The notes under the pieces: generated by a model
Seen by the model: only the letters and a program-made list of their open reading frames with translations
Database searches by the model: none
Told to the model about the DNA's origin: nothing
In this document: piece after piece, positions 8,173 to 16,222 of the stretch
How the letters are laid out: every line of letters starts with the position of its first letter
How positions within the stretch are numbered: position 1 is the first letter of the stretch
Program-made: the position numbers and the translations under genes
From: Oligoflexia bacterium
GTDB taxonomy: Bacteria; Bdellovibrionota; Bdellovibrionia; JABDDW01
DNA: 64,000 bases
Assembly (NCBI GenBank): GCA_034439615.1
Contig: JAWXAT010000008.1
Span: forward strand, 1 to 64,000
Reading direction: 5' to 3'

Positions 8173-9392
8173 CAGCTCGCCGCATCTTTCAGACGATCAA
8201 GCATTTCGTTAAATTCAATATCTGTTAATGGCTTTGGTATATTTTCGGCCGCATGTTTTTTAACTCGAGTAACTAACTGTGTTTTTTCAGACACTGATAA
8301 ATGAGTCGAACTTTCAATTTCTGCAAGCAGTGTTTGCTCTAAAAAGATAAAGCCCCAACCGCGAGTAGATGTGTTGATTTTATTTGTAACACTTGGGTCA
8401 CTTGTGGCTAAAGAATGCAGGATCTGCACAAGTCCAAATTTATGTAGTTGGCTAAACTCTGGTTTCATATGTTCGCCAATTGCAGAGCCTATGCGCATTG
8501 TTAATTCATCCCAATAGCCGCTAAACGTATCTTTCACTACAGTAATAATTTCTGAGTGGTGTTTCATCATCAAAGAATCTTGCATAAGACTATCTACAAA
8601 TTTTGCATAGCCAACAAGACGGTCAAATAATTTTGGTGAAATGTATAGACCACCTAAAAGATGTTCTTCATAGCGATCATGCTTTAGCAGTTCGGTCTTT
8701 GATGCCAGTGGGATCATGCGCTTTACAATATTTATAAAAAAGAAATCAGAGTTATACTCTTGTTCGCTCTCTTTATCGTGACTCCGTGGCATATCAATAA
8801 AACGTGGCCCCACCTGTTGATTTGGGTCTGTAACTTTATCCAATAATTTATTCATGCGTAATGCATCTGGAATAAAAAGTTTTAATGTATCAGCATAAAT
8901 TCCATATGATTTTAATCTCTCAGGTTTTCTCAGCGCAAATTTCCAAATATTATAATCACTCGACAACATTGAGAGGCGATGACGGCTATTTTTTGAATTT
9001 ATGGGTTCCTTATGTTTATTTTTTGGATTCCACTTGTTTTGCAGTAAGTAATAACCGCCTTCATCCGAAGTTCTTGGTGCTAGCCAATAAGAAACGGTTT
9101 CGTATGGGCGAAGATTTATGGGGTCATCGATTCGATAAACTTCCTGCTTAGCCGTTGATACTAAAAGTAGATTTCCATCTTTATCGAAATAACCGATATC
9201 ACCAGAGTTTGCTTTTTTTGTAGTTATCTCATGAACGGGGTCGTAATCAAAAGGATTGAAAATTCCAAGCATCCGATCAATGCAACTAGCAGAGCTTGTG
9301 ATAGAGACGGAAATTGTCAGCGTAAAGACTACTCCATTGACAAGTGAGCGCCATCGAAACCAGTTTATGAGTATTGAGACTAGTGTTTTCAT
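8172..9392 (-). CDS. Secreted protein of unknown family, paralogue B
   Basis: 406 residues, first gene of a two-gene unit with its paralogue downstream. A hydrophobic N-terminal segment (about 18-36) ending near SSAS-C suggests export, perhaps with retention as a membrane anchor. It shares with paralogue A a central block of about 120 residues (GPRFIDMP through YWDE) and a weaker N-terminal block around W.NPK. The N-terminal 60 residues after the signal are specific to this copy. Conservation is strongest in charged and aromatic residues (His-Asp-Arg, Glu-His, Tyr-Trp-Asp-Glu), which suggests a functional surface. No strong ribosome site was seen. Not recognised. Confidence 0.75.
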   Translation of the reverse strand: MKTLVSILINWFRWRSLVNGVVFTLTISVSITSSASCIDRMLGIFNPFDYDPVHEITTKKANSGDIGYFDKDGNLLLVSTAKQEVYRIDDPINLRPYETVSYWLAPRTSDEGGYYLLQNKWNPKNKHKEPINSKNSRHRLSMLSSDYNIWKFALRKPERLKSYGIYADTLKLFIPDALRMNKLLDKVTDPNQQVGPRFIDMPRSHDKESEQEYNSDFFFINIVKRMIPLASKTELLKHDRYEEHLLGGLYISPKLFDRLVGYAKFVDSLMQDSLMMKHHSEIITVVKDTFSGYWDELTMRIGSAIGEHMKPEFSQLHKFGLVQILHSLATSDPSVTNKINTSTRGWGFIFLEQTLLAEIESSTHLSVSEKTQLVTRVKKHAAENIPKPLTDIEFNEMLDRLKDAAS

Positions 9393-9532
9393 TTCACTGA
9401 TAGGAATTGCAAAATAAGAACCGAAATTAACGATGTGAACGTGCCTCGACCTTTATAACCTTCCACAAAAGTCTGTTAAATACTGAGGTAAAAAAAGCCA
9501 GTGATTTCAATCATATAAAAATACGATTGTAT

Positions 9533-9553
9533 TATAATTAGAATTATTCTAAT
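9533..9553 (+). promoter_or_regulatory. Promoter -10 and PerR/Fur-type operator
   Basis: A perfect TATAAT (9533-9538) overlaps an 8-1-8 inverted repeat, ATTAGAATTATTCTAAT (9537-9553). This closely matches the 7-1-7 PerR box pattern TTATAATNATTATAA. Transcription would begin around 9545, giving a short leader before the ATG at 9562. The position implies direct autoregulation of the perR-rubrerythrin-rubredoxin operon. No good -35 was seen, and there is no clear ribosome site. Confidence 0.7.
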
Positions 9554-9561
9554 ATTAAATA

Positions 9562-9975
9562 ATGAAAAATACTAAACAAAGAGCCCTCACTCCTCATAGG
9601 CAAACAGTTTTTGACGTTGTGAAGGCCAGTAAAGATCATCCATCAGCTAAAATGGTTTTTCAAAAAGCCATTATGAAAAGCCCGGACCTTAGTTTTGCGA
9701 CAGTCTATAATGCTCTTAATTTTTTAACGACCAAGGGTTTGCTACGTGAAATCAGTTTTGGAAATGATTCTACTCGCTATGACGCCATCTTAGAAAAACA
9801 TGATCATCTGATTTGTCGTCAATGCGAAAATGTCTCAGATTTTTTTGAAATGGAAGATCTTAAACCCGGGCTTCATTTCACTCATCCAAAGGATTTTAAA
9901 ATTGAAAAAGTAAATGTTCAAATTATTGGGGTCTGCAGTAAGTGTCAGTGGTCCCCAACTGAAGCGATAGTTTAA
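9562..9975 (+). CDS. perR: PerR-like Fur-family repressor
   Basis: 137 residues. An N-terminal winged helix (recognition helix about 43-58, FATVYNALNFL) is followed by a dimerisation domain with structural zinc cysteines C85-x2-C88 and C125-x2-C128 and histidines H80 and H82. It lies directly in front of rubrerythrin and rubredoxin and has a PerR-type box over its own promoter, which together favour a peroxide sensor over a classical Fur. The final assignment depends on the sensing site, which cannot be settled by eye. Confidence 0.8.
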   Translation: MKNTKQRALTPHRQTVFDVVKASKDHPSAKMVFQKAIMKSPDLSFATVYNALNFLTTKGLLREISFGNDSTRYDAILEKHDHLICRQCENVSDFFEMEDLKPGLHFTHPKDFKIEKVNVQIIGVCSKCQWSPTEAIV

Positions 9976-9993
9976 TCGCAAAAAGGAGGATTT

Positions 9994-10482
9994 ATGAAAA
10001 AAGGATTTAAAAACTCAAAAACATATCAAAATCTAGAGGCTGCTTTTGCCGGTGAATCAATGGCAAACAGAAAATATCTATACTTCGCAAAAATTGCTCG
10101 TGAATTGGGTGATGAAGAAGTAGCTAAGGTGTTTGAAGAAACTGCCGCACAAGAAACCATGCATGCGTTTTCACATTTGTCTTTGGTTTATCCCAAAGCT
10201 CAGATGACGGTAGAGAAGATTTTGCAAATGGCAATTGAAGGAGAACGCTACGAGCACACAACGATGTATCCGGGTTTTGAAAAAGAGGCCTTGAGCGAAG
10301 CTGAAAGTGATGCGGCAAAAGAATTTGCTGAACAAGCAAAAGAGTCAAAAGATCATGAGCAAAATTTTATTCAAACCTTAGAATTAGCGCGAAAAAAGTT
10401 TGCAGCGCTAACAAAAATTGAAAAAGTGCACGCCGATCGTTATCAAAGTTATCTTGATAAAAGAAAATCGAGGTCATCATGA
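9994..10482 (+). CDS. Rubrerythrin, diiron domain only
   Basis: 162 residues; a ferritin-like diiron peroxidase that reduces hydrogen peroxide in the cytoplasm. Ligand motifs are visible in [27 protein letters not shown] and the second-half KDHEQNF. Classical rubrerythrins are about 190 residues with a C-terminal rubredoxin; here that domain is missing and is encoded by the next gene, which overlaps by four bases (ATGA). AAAGGAGGA precedes the start. Control by the PerR-type box upstream is likely. Confidence 0.9.
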   Translation: MKKGFKNSKTYQNLEAAFAGESMANRKYLYFAKIARELGDEEVAKVFEETAAQETMHAFSHLSLVYPKAQMTVEKILQMAIEGERYEHTTMYPGFEKEALSEAESDAAKEFAEQAKESKDHEQNFIQTLELARKKFAALTKIEKVHADRYQSYLDKRKSRSS

Positions 10483-10649
10483 AAGGTAGCAGAAAGTTTC
10501 AATGCGTAGTCTGTGGTTTTATTTATGATGAGCAAAAAGGTGACCCAGATACTGGTTTAAAACCCGGTACTTTGTTTGAAGATATACCGGCTGATTGGTC
10601 TTGTCCTGATTGCGGTGCTAAAAAAGAAGATTTTGAAGAGATAAAGTAA
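10479..10649 (+). CDS. Rubredoxin (56 residues)
   Basis: A short gene starting at the ATG that overlaps the rubrerythrin stop (ATGA). The product has the two iron-binding knuckles, C9-V-V-C12-G and C42-P-D-C45-G, with the conserved GDPDTG and DIPADWSCP segments between them. It is a small electron carrier. Its position shows that it is the electron donor for the rubrerythrin, replacing the fused domain of longer rubrerythrins. All core family residues are present, so it is a functional-looking gene despite its size. Confidence 0.95.
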   Translation: MKGSRKFQCVVCGFIYDEQKGDPDTGLKPGTLFEDIPADWSCPDCGAKKEDFEEIK

Positions 10650-10667
10650 TCGTCCTAGACTGTAAAC

Positions 10668-10697
10668 TAGACCATCCCCCGTGTTACCATCTATAAA
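10668..10697 (+). promoter_or_regulatory. Possible promoter of the cyclic-nucleotide-binding gene
   Basis: TAGACC (10668-10673) and TATAAA (10692-10697), 18 bases apart, could be -35 and -10 elements. CTAGAC is also directly repeated here, six bases apart. Transcription would start only about ten bases before the ATG. A 7-bp inverted repeat, CCCCCGT (10676-10682) with ACGGGGG (10701-10707), spans the same region. Confidence 0.35.
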
Positions 10698-10712
10698 GAA
10701 ACGGGGGGTGCT

Positions 10713-11180
10713 ATGGCCTACAGTGAGATTTTAAAAAACATTTATTTATTTAAAGAATTCACCCATGAAGAGTTAGAGCCGATCCAAAAACTCTGTCGAG
10801 TTGGAAAAGCAAACAATGGTGATACCATTTTCTTTCAGGGTGATGAGGCTAAGTCTCTTTTTATTGTTCAATTTGGTTCTGTGCACGTTCAGCAAAAAGC
10901 AAAAAATGATGATAATATCGAAGTCACAATGCTCGGCACTGGCAGCCATTTTGGTGAGATGCCTTTTCTTGATGGCGAGCGCCGTTCAGCAACCGTACTT
11001 GCTGCAGAAAAAAGTGAGATAATTGAAATTGATTATGAAAATTTAAAAAAATATCTGAGTACAAACTCTACGGTGTCATCAAAGTTTTATAAAAACATTG
11101 CTGGTTTTTTATGTGGCAGGCTTCGGATGACAACTACCGACCTTAGTTTTGCGCGAGAAAAAAATCTGCATCACTTTTAA
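10713..11180 (+). CDS. Stand-alone cyclic-nucleotide-binding domain protein
   Basis: 155 residues. Residues about 10-130 form one cNMP-binding beta-roll with the phosphate-binding cassette FGEMPFLDGERRSATV, whose Arg-Arg-Ser-Ala fits cyclic nucleotide binding. No helix-turn-helix follows, so it is not a CRP-like regulator; it may be a regulatory subunit or sensor. GGGGGG precedes the start. It overlaps the convergent fur-family gene by four bases. The partner is unknown. Confidence 0.85.
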   Translation: MAYSEILKNIYLFKEFTHEELEPIQKLCRVGKANNGDTIFFQGDEAKSLFIVQFGSVHVQQKAKNDDNIEVTMLGTGSHFGEMPFLDGERRSATVLAAEKSEIIEIDYENLKKYLSTNSTVSSKFYKNIAGFLCGRLRMTTTDLSFAREKNLHHF

Positions 11181-11605
11181 TTACGACAATCCTTACAACG
11201 ACCCATGAGCTCCATCACATGATGCTCTAATATGAAGCCGTAGCGATTGGCGATTTCTCTTTGCATAATCTCAATGGTGTTGTGTTGAAATTCGATGACT
11301 TTATTGCAATAGGTGCAGATTAAGTGATCGTGGTGATCTTTGTTCCATGTCACTTCAAAGCGTGTTTGCCCTTCGGTGAGTAAACTCTGTTGAATAATTT
11401 CAGCTGATACAAGTACAGGTAATATTCGATAAATTGTAGCACGTGATATGGGCAATCGCTTGGTTTTGACATGCTTAAGTAATTCTTCAGGGCTAAAATG
11501 GCCCTTCATAGAAAGAATCAGTTGCACAAGCTTCTTTCTTTCTTCAGTAAGGCGAAGCCCTTTGCGCTTTAAATGTGAGCCTAATTCTTCCAGCGGGTCT
11601 TTCAT
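11177..11605 (-). CDS. Fur-family metal-responsive repressor
   Basis: 142 residues. Winged-helix domain (recognition helix about 53-68, SRATIYRILPVL) and a dimerisation domain with C97-x2-C100 and C137-x2-C140 structural zinc ligands plus H91, H92 and H94. It is transcribed divergently from the cytochrome c-FTR1 iron permease, with an operator-like palindrome between them, so an iron-responsive Fur role is the simplest reading. A second paralogue lies 1.2 kb away. Zur or another metal specificity cannot be excluded. Confidence 0.85.
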   Translation of the reverse strand: MKDPLEELGSHLKRKGLRLTEERKKLVQLILSMKGHFSPEELLKHVKTKRLPISRATIYRILPVLVSAEIIQQSLLTEGQTRFEVTWNKDHHDHLICTYCNKVIEFQHNTIEIMQREIANRYGFILEHHVMELMGRCKDCRN

Positions 11606-11645
11606 GCAAAAAATTCCTACCTGTTAATATTTAGTGACTTGATTA

Positions 11646-11677
11646 TTGACATTAACCTTGTTGAGATATAGTCTCAA
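11646..11677 (+). promoter_or_regulatory. Promoter with Fur-type operator for the iron permease
   Basis: TTGACA (11646-11651) and TATAGT (11667-11672) form a -35/-10 pair with a short 15-base spacer. An inverted repeat, TTGAGATATAGTCTCAA (11661-11677), covers the -10. Its arms TTGAGA and TCTCAA fit a Fur-type palindrome. Binding here would block the permease promoter and could also affect the divergent fur-family gene. Confidence 0.55.
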
Positions 11678-11711
11678 TAAGAATTTAGCAATTATTTATT
11701 GGAGTCAACAG

Positions 11712-13634
11712 TTGAAAACACAAAATGCGCTTCTCGCACTAGTCATATTTTTTTCCACTTCATTTTTATCAGCAGCTGAAAATACGCCTCGTACTATCGT
11801 ACATCTTCTGGATTATCTGGGACGTGATTACGGTGGTGCTGTTGAGAATGGAAACATCATCAGTCAAGGTGAGTATAACGAACAAGTAGAGTTTGTTAAT
11901 GTAATTGTAACTGCGGGTAATGCCATACCAGAGATTAGTTCTAATAAAAAAATTAACGGTGATATTCAAAAACTCCAAAAACTCATTATGGCTAAAGGGC
12001 AAGCTACACAAGTTGCAGCCCTCACAAACACAATTAAAAACGAAGTTATTAATATAACAAAATTAGAAGTTGCACCTACACAGTGGCCCAATTTGGCCCG
12101 TGGGCGTGAACTCTTTGCGCAAAACTGCGTTACATGTCACGGCATCACTGGTGCGGGTGATGGCCCCGCAGGTGTTGGGCTTGATCCAAAACCTTCAAAT
12201 TTTTTAGATAATGAACACATGTCTGAGATCTCCCCGTTTCAAGCATTTAATACAATTCGCTTGGGTGTTGAGGGTACGGGCATGGCGCCTTTTGCGCATT
12301 TCACTGAGCGTGATATCTGGTCTTTAGCATTTTATGTTGTTTCACTTCGTCATGAACAAAGTCATGGAACAAAAATCAGTACAGAAGAAATTCATAAAAC
12401 AAAAAATGAAGTTTTAAGTAAGATTACTTTGGCCCAAGCAGCGACATCCTCTGATAATCAATTGCGCGTTAATCTTAGTGGTTCTGAAGAAGAAAAATCT
12501 GTAAGCGTTGCTCAAGTTAGGCTTAACTCTGGTGGTGATGATGCGGGAAGTTCTCTAAATCTTGCAAAAGAGCATCTTGATAGTGCGCTTCATGATTATA
12601 AAAATGGAGATCACACAAGTGCGAAAAATAAGGCATTGTTGGCATATCTTGAAGGTGTAGAACCAATCGAGCCAAGACTTAAAGCGAGTGACCCAGCTGC
12701 AATAATTTTATTAGAAGAAAAAATGTCTGCAGTGAGAGTTGCAATAGAATCAAAAAAATCATTGGTTGAACTTCAGTTGGCTGTAGGTTCTGCTAAAGAG
12801 CAAATTCTTGTTGCAGAAACTATTATTAGTCAAAAAGCCTCATCACCAACGGTCACATTCTTAGTCGCTTCAGCAATCATTCTGCGTGAAGGTTTTGAAG
12901 CTGTACTTATTCTCATAGCACTTCTAGGTGTGGTTCGAGCCGCTGGTTCTAAAAAAGCAGCCCACTGGATACATGCTGGCTGGATTACAGCATTACTTTT
13001 GGGTGTTGTTGCTTGGATATTCTCAGGTTGGGTCATGGGGATTAGTGGAGCGCAAAGAGAGTTGCTTGAAGGTGGTATTTCTATATTAGCCGTAGTTATT
13101 TTACTCTATATGGGGTTTTGGCTACATAGTCGTACCGAGATTGGCCGATGGAAAGAATTTATCAGCGGCCGTGTAAACGCAATGCTCGAGGGTGGTAATT
13201 TATTTGGCTTAGCCGCGATTTCTTTTATTGCTGTGTTTAGAGAAGTTTTTGAAACAGTATTGTTTTTACGCGCACTTTGGCTCGAAGGTGGAGCGGGAAT
13301 AAAAACGGCCATGTTTTCAGGAGTTGCCGTATCTTTTGTTTTACTCATCATATTGTCATGGTCATTAATTAAATATTCAGCTCGTCTGCCAATTAAAAAG
13401 ATATTTACTTATTCATCAAGTCTCATGGCTGTTTTAGCTGTTATATTGGTGGGCAAAGGTGTCCATGCCTTTCAAGAGACGGGGATGATATCTATTACAT
13501 CTTCACCGATTAAAATGCGTTTTGATTTATTTGGTTTTTACCCAACGATTGAAACAACGGTTGCACAGATCTGTATTTTAACTCTGACGATATTACTATG
13601 GATGTACGGTAATCGACCCTCAACAAAACATTAA
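11712..13634 (+). CDS. Cytochrome c-FTR1 iron permease fusion
   Basis: 640 residues from the TTG at 11712, which has GGAG seven bases upstream and starts a good signal peptide; a longer frame begins inside the promoter and is rejected. Order: signal peptide, helical periplasmic region, cytochrome c domain (about 128-215) with haem motif C139-V-T-C142-H143 and Met-containing GMAPF, a linker, then an FTR1/EfeU permease from about 380 with seven or so membrane helices. Both FTR1 iron motifs are present: REGFE (392-396) and REVFE (510-514). The haem domain probably handles iron oxidation or electron transfer coupled to uptake. Such fusions are known as a subgroup of FTR1 proteins. Confidence 0.88.
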   Translation: MKTQNALLALVIFFSTSFLSAAENTPRTIVHLLDYLGRDYGGAVENGNIISQGEYNEQVEFVNVIVTAGNAIPEISSNKKINGDIQKLQKLIMAKGQATQVAALTNTIKNEVINITKLEVAPTQWPNLARGRELFAQNCVTCHGITGAGDGPAGVGLDPKPSNFLDNEHMSEISPFQAFNTIRLGVEGTGMAPFAHFTERDIWSLAFYVVSLRHEQSHGTKISTEEIHKTKNEVLSKITLAQAATSSDNQLRVNLSGSEEEKSVSVAQVRLNSGGDDAGSSLNLAKEHLDSALHDYKNGDHTSAKNKALLAYLEGVEPIEPRLKASDPAAIILLEEKMSAVRVAIESKKSLVELQLAVGSAKEQILVAETIISQKASSPTVTFLVASAIILREGFEAVLILIALLGVVRAAGSKKAAHWIHAGWITALLLGVVAWIFSGWVMGISGAQRELLEGGISILAVVILLYMGFWLHSRTEIGRWKEFISGRVNAMLEGGNLFGLAAISFIAVFREVFETVLFLRALWLEGGAGIKTAMFSGVAVSFVLLIILSWSLIKYSARLPIKKIFTYSSSLMAVLAVILVGKGVHAFQETGMISITSSPIKMRFDLFGFYPTIETTVAQICILTLTILLWMYGNRPSTKH

Positions 13635-14275
13635 TTTTTCTTTTTAATTTTTCTTTTAGGCTTAATTCTTTTTTTCTTTTCCCAATTATAAGGTGAGTAA
13701 GTAGTGGGGCGTGTTTGAAGCGCTCCTATACGATCAAAAAGATACATTAAAAGATAATATATAAGTGAACTATAGATTATTCCAAGTAGGGCGCCACCAA
13801 TAACATCAAGTGGATAATGAACCCCAACGTAAACGCGGCTGTATGAAACGATAATCGCAATGCCAGTGGCAATGCTGCCAAGCACTGGTGATGTTAATCT
13901 CAGAAAACTTGCTGCAGCAAATGTATTAGCCGCATGATTAGACGGAAAGCTCCCGCCGGTTTGTGATTGAACAAGAAGCCTTACGTTTGGTTCAGAAAAT
14001 TCAGGGCGTTTTCTGTTAAATTCAGGTTTAAGAATCTTAGCTGCTGTAAAGTCGGCTAATCCCACAGCGATACTCATTCCGATAAGCACTTTAACTGCAC
14101 TCATTCGATACTTGAGAAGTAAAATTAAAATTAAAACTAATAGATAGATTCCTGTTTTTTTGGGCTCAGTAATAAACGGCATGAATTTATCAAAAAAGGG
14201 GTAGATCCACACTTGATTTATGAGTCGAAATATTTGTGAATCGTAAGACAATAATAATTGAATATATTCGCCCAT
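13631..14275 (-). CDS. PAP2-family membrane phosphatase
   Basis: 214 residues, five or six membrane segments. All three PAP2 motifs are present: K83-x6-R90-P91, P111-S112-N113-H114 (Asn instead of Gly in PSGH) and S146-R147-x5-H153-x3-D157. The family dephosphorylates lipid phosphates such as undecaprenyl pyrophosphate or phosphatidate; which one is unknown. The C terminus is a strongly basic Lys/Arg tail. It starts one base inside the stop of the aldehyde dehydrogenase gene, so the two are co-transcribed, and overlaps the convergent permease gene by four bases. Confidence 0.88.
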   Translation of the reverse strand: MGEYIQLLLSYDSQIFRLINQVWIYPFFDKFMPFITEPKKTGIYLLVLILILLLKYRMSAVKVLIGMSIAVGLADFTAAKILKPEFNRKRPEFSEPNVRLLVQSQTGGSFPSNHAANTFAAASFLRLTSPVLGSIATGIAIIVSYSRVYVGVHYPLDVIGGALLGIIYSSLIYYLLMYLFDRIGALQTRPTTYSPYNWEKKKRIKPKRKIKKKN

Positions 14276-15819
14276 TAAATCCTTGGCCCCATTTTAAAAA
14301 TATGTTTGAGAATATTTATTAATGCTTTGAGTTTAACAAACAAACCATCGCCCGCAGTGAAATATGCGAGTGCTTTAAAAAAATCATATTGTGCTTTGTT
14401 ATAAGGGTACCACCAAAGTTGTTTCATCTGCCCGACAATATCGTACACAACCAATCGCTGTTGACATAATTCTTTAAGTCCCGCTTCGCCGTGCACGCGT
14501 CCAAAACCGCTTTCACCCACTCCGCCCCAAGGTAGAGTTGCGCAGGCGTTTGTAAAAGGAGCGTCGTTGATTACCACGGCGCCAACTTGTAAATGTTTTG
14601 CCATTTTACGAGCACGAGATGTATTGCCTGAAATAATAAGTGCTGTGAGACCATACGGAGAATCATTATTTATAGAAATAGCTTCTTCATCGGTTTTAAA
14701 AGTTTTATACGCCACAACCGGGCCAAACGTTTCGTCTTTCCAAAAGCTGCGCTTATCGTCGGCTTGAACTACGAGTGGTTTCATAAAATTTGATTTTCCA
14801 TCAAAGTTCGCATCGCCAAAAACCGTTTTTTGATTGTGACTTACATGATCTTGAGTTTGCTCAAAGTATATTTTTTTTTGTCCTTCAAAAGTAATGGCTC
14901 CTAAATCATTTTCAAAACCAGAACTTGCACCGACGCGCAATTTATTGAGTTTTTCTTTATAAGCTTTTAAAAACGGATCGACGATGTTTTCATGAATTAA
15001 AAGTCTTTCAACTGAGCAACATGTTTGCCCGGTGTTAAAAAAACCACCCACTACTGCAGCAGAAGCAGCTAGTTCGATGTTACAATCCTCAAGAACAATC
15101 ATGCAGTCTTTTCCGCCGAGTTCTAAAGTCACAGGCGTAAGATTTTGGCTGGCAGTAGACATGATTTTTCGTCCCGTAGTTGTGCTGCCTGTAAAAATCA
15201 GTCGGTCTACTTTTGCACTTGCGAGGGCCGCTCCTACATCACCTCTGCCATGCACAAGTGTTACAAGATCTTTTGGTAATTTCATGGCATCGATTATTTT
15301 TTGCATATCTTGATTTACGAGGCCCGTGATTTCACTTGGTTTTAATATGATGGCGTTTCCAGCGATGAGTCCAAGGATCACTTCTGAAAAAGGAGTAGAA
15401 AGTGGGTAGTTCCATGGGGAAATAATTCCAAGTACACCGAGGGGTTGATATGTGATGTATGCTTTTTTCGTTAATAAGCCACCACCAATATGAATGGGAG
15501 TATCGGTTAAAAGTTTTTCAGCTCGTTTCATCGCAAAACCATAGGTTTGTATAGATGCGAACACTTCTGCCGAGAGGGCTTCGACTAAAGGCTTGCCATT
15601 ATTTTTTGCCAAATTCAGAGCAAGCTCATCCATGTGAGCGAGCATGTATTGTTGACCGCGCTTTAGAAATTTTGCGCGCTCCTTAAATGAAAGTCGCCTC
15701 CATGGCTCTTGTGCAAGGCGAGCTCGCTGAACAAGATTTGTCATTTCAGTGGGGTTGAAACACTCTTGTCGAAGAATTTCTTCTCCAGTTGCTGGGTTTT
15801 TTGAAGTTATAAAATCCAT
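14275..15819 (-). CDS. Aldehyde dehydrogenase family protein
   Basis: 514 residues. NAD(P)-dependent oxidation of an aldehyde to an acid. Visible landmarks are the Rossmann motif FTGSTTTGR (209-217), general base E233 in LELGGKDC, catalytic C267 in GQTCC and the PWGGVGESGFGR region near the C terminus. A hydrophobic C-terminal extension of about 40 residues after the catalytic core might bring it to the membrane, as in fatty-aldehyde dehydrogenases; this fits its pairing with a membrane lipid phosphatase, but the substrate is inferred only. GAGGGA precedes the start. Confidence 0.88.
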   Translation of the reverse strand: MDFITSKNPATGEEILRQECFNPTEMTNLVQRARLAQEPWRRLSFKERAKFLKRGQQYMLAHMDELALNLAKNNGKPLVEALSAEVFASIQTYGFAMKRAEKLLTDTPIHIGGGLLTKKAYITYQPLGVLGIISPWNYPLSTPFSEVILGLIAGNAIILKPSEITGLVNQDMQKIIDAMKLPKDLVTLVHGRGDVGAALASAKVDRLIFTGSTTTGRKIMSTASQNLTPVTLELGGKDCMIVLEDCNIELAASAAVVGGFFNTGQTCCSVERLLIHENIVDPFLKAYKEKLNKLRVGASSGFENDLGAITFEGQKKIYFEQTQDHVSHNQKTVFGDANFDGKSNFMKPLVVQADDKRSFWKDETFGPVVAYKTFKTDEEAISINNDSPYGLTALIISGNTSRARKMAKHLQVGAVVINDAPFTNACATLPWGGVGESGFGRVHGEAGLKELCQQRLVVYDIVGQMKQLWWYPYNKAQYDFFKALAYFTAGDGLFVKLKALINILKHIFKMGPRI

Positions 15820-15837
15820 GATAATCCCTCATGTGCA

Positions 15838-15889
15838 GTACTTAAGTACCAGGTTCATTTTCTCAAATGAACTTTCATCTCATGAAAGT
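15838..15889. promoter_or_regulatory. Cluster of three palindromes between aldehyde dehydrogenase and flbD
   Basis: Three perfect symmetric elements stand almost end to end. They are GTACTTAAGTAC (15838-15849), GTTCATTT/AAATGAAC around TCTC (15853-15872), and ACTTTCAT/ATGAAAGT around CTC (15871-15889). The last two share two bases. The region lies between divergent genes, only 18 bases from the aldehyde dehydrogenase start, so it is a strong candidate operator array; in RNA it could also fold as two hairpins. Confidence 0.55.
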
Positions 15890-15981
15890 GTAGAAGAACT
15901 CAGGACTGAAGTCAGCGTAAAAAAGGTGTTGGTGGTACGCGTTAGCGTTGTTGTGAACTTGCTGATATGAGACAATAAATC

Positions 15982-16179
15982 ATGATCGATGTAGAAAGAG
16001 TTAACGGACAAAAGATGTTTATCAATCCTGACCTCATTAAATTTATTGAGATCACGCCTGATACGGTTGTTACGTTCACTGATGGAGAAAAAATTCTACT
16101 TCGAACAAAGCCGGATGAAATCATGCAAAAAATTATATTGTTTCGCCGCTTAGTAGGTTTGCCAGAATTAAAATTATAG
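15982..16179 (+). CDS. flbD: FlbD-family flagellar protein
   Basis: 65 residues. The small FlbD/swrD-type protein found next to motAB in many flagellated bacteria; SwrD in Bacillus increases flagellar power. The family pattern is visible in the N-terminal INPDLIKFIEITPDT and the central FTDGEKILL. It lies 43 bases before motA on the same strand. The ribosome site is weak. It is not the Caulobacter NtrC-like regulator of the same name. Confidence 0.85.
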   Translation: MIDVERVNGQKMFINPDLIKFIEITPDTVVTFTDGEKILLRTKPDEIMQKIILFRRLVGLPELKL

Positions 16180-16222
16180 TTTCTTAAGCAGTTAAGTACG
16201 GTCGTCAAGGAGGACGAGCATC

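Noticed and set aside
15928-15945. Sigma-54-like sequence TGGTACGCGTTAGC before flbD
   Set aside because: The GG to GC distance is nine rather than ten bases and the -24 element is imperfect, so it is not a credible sigma-54 promoter.
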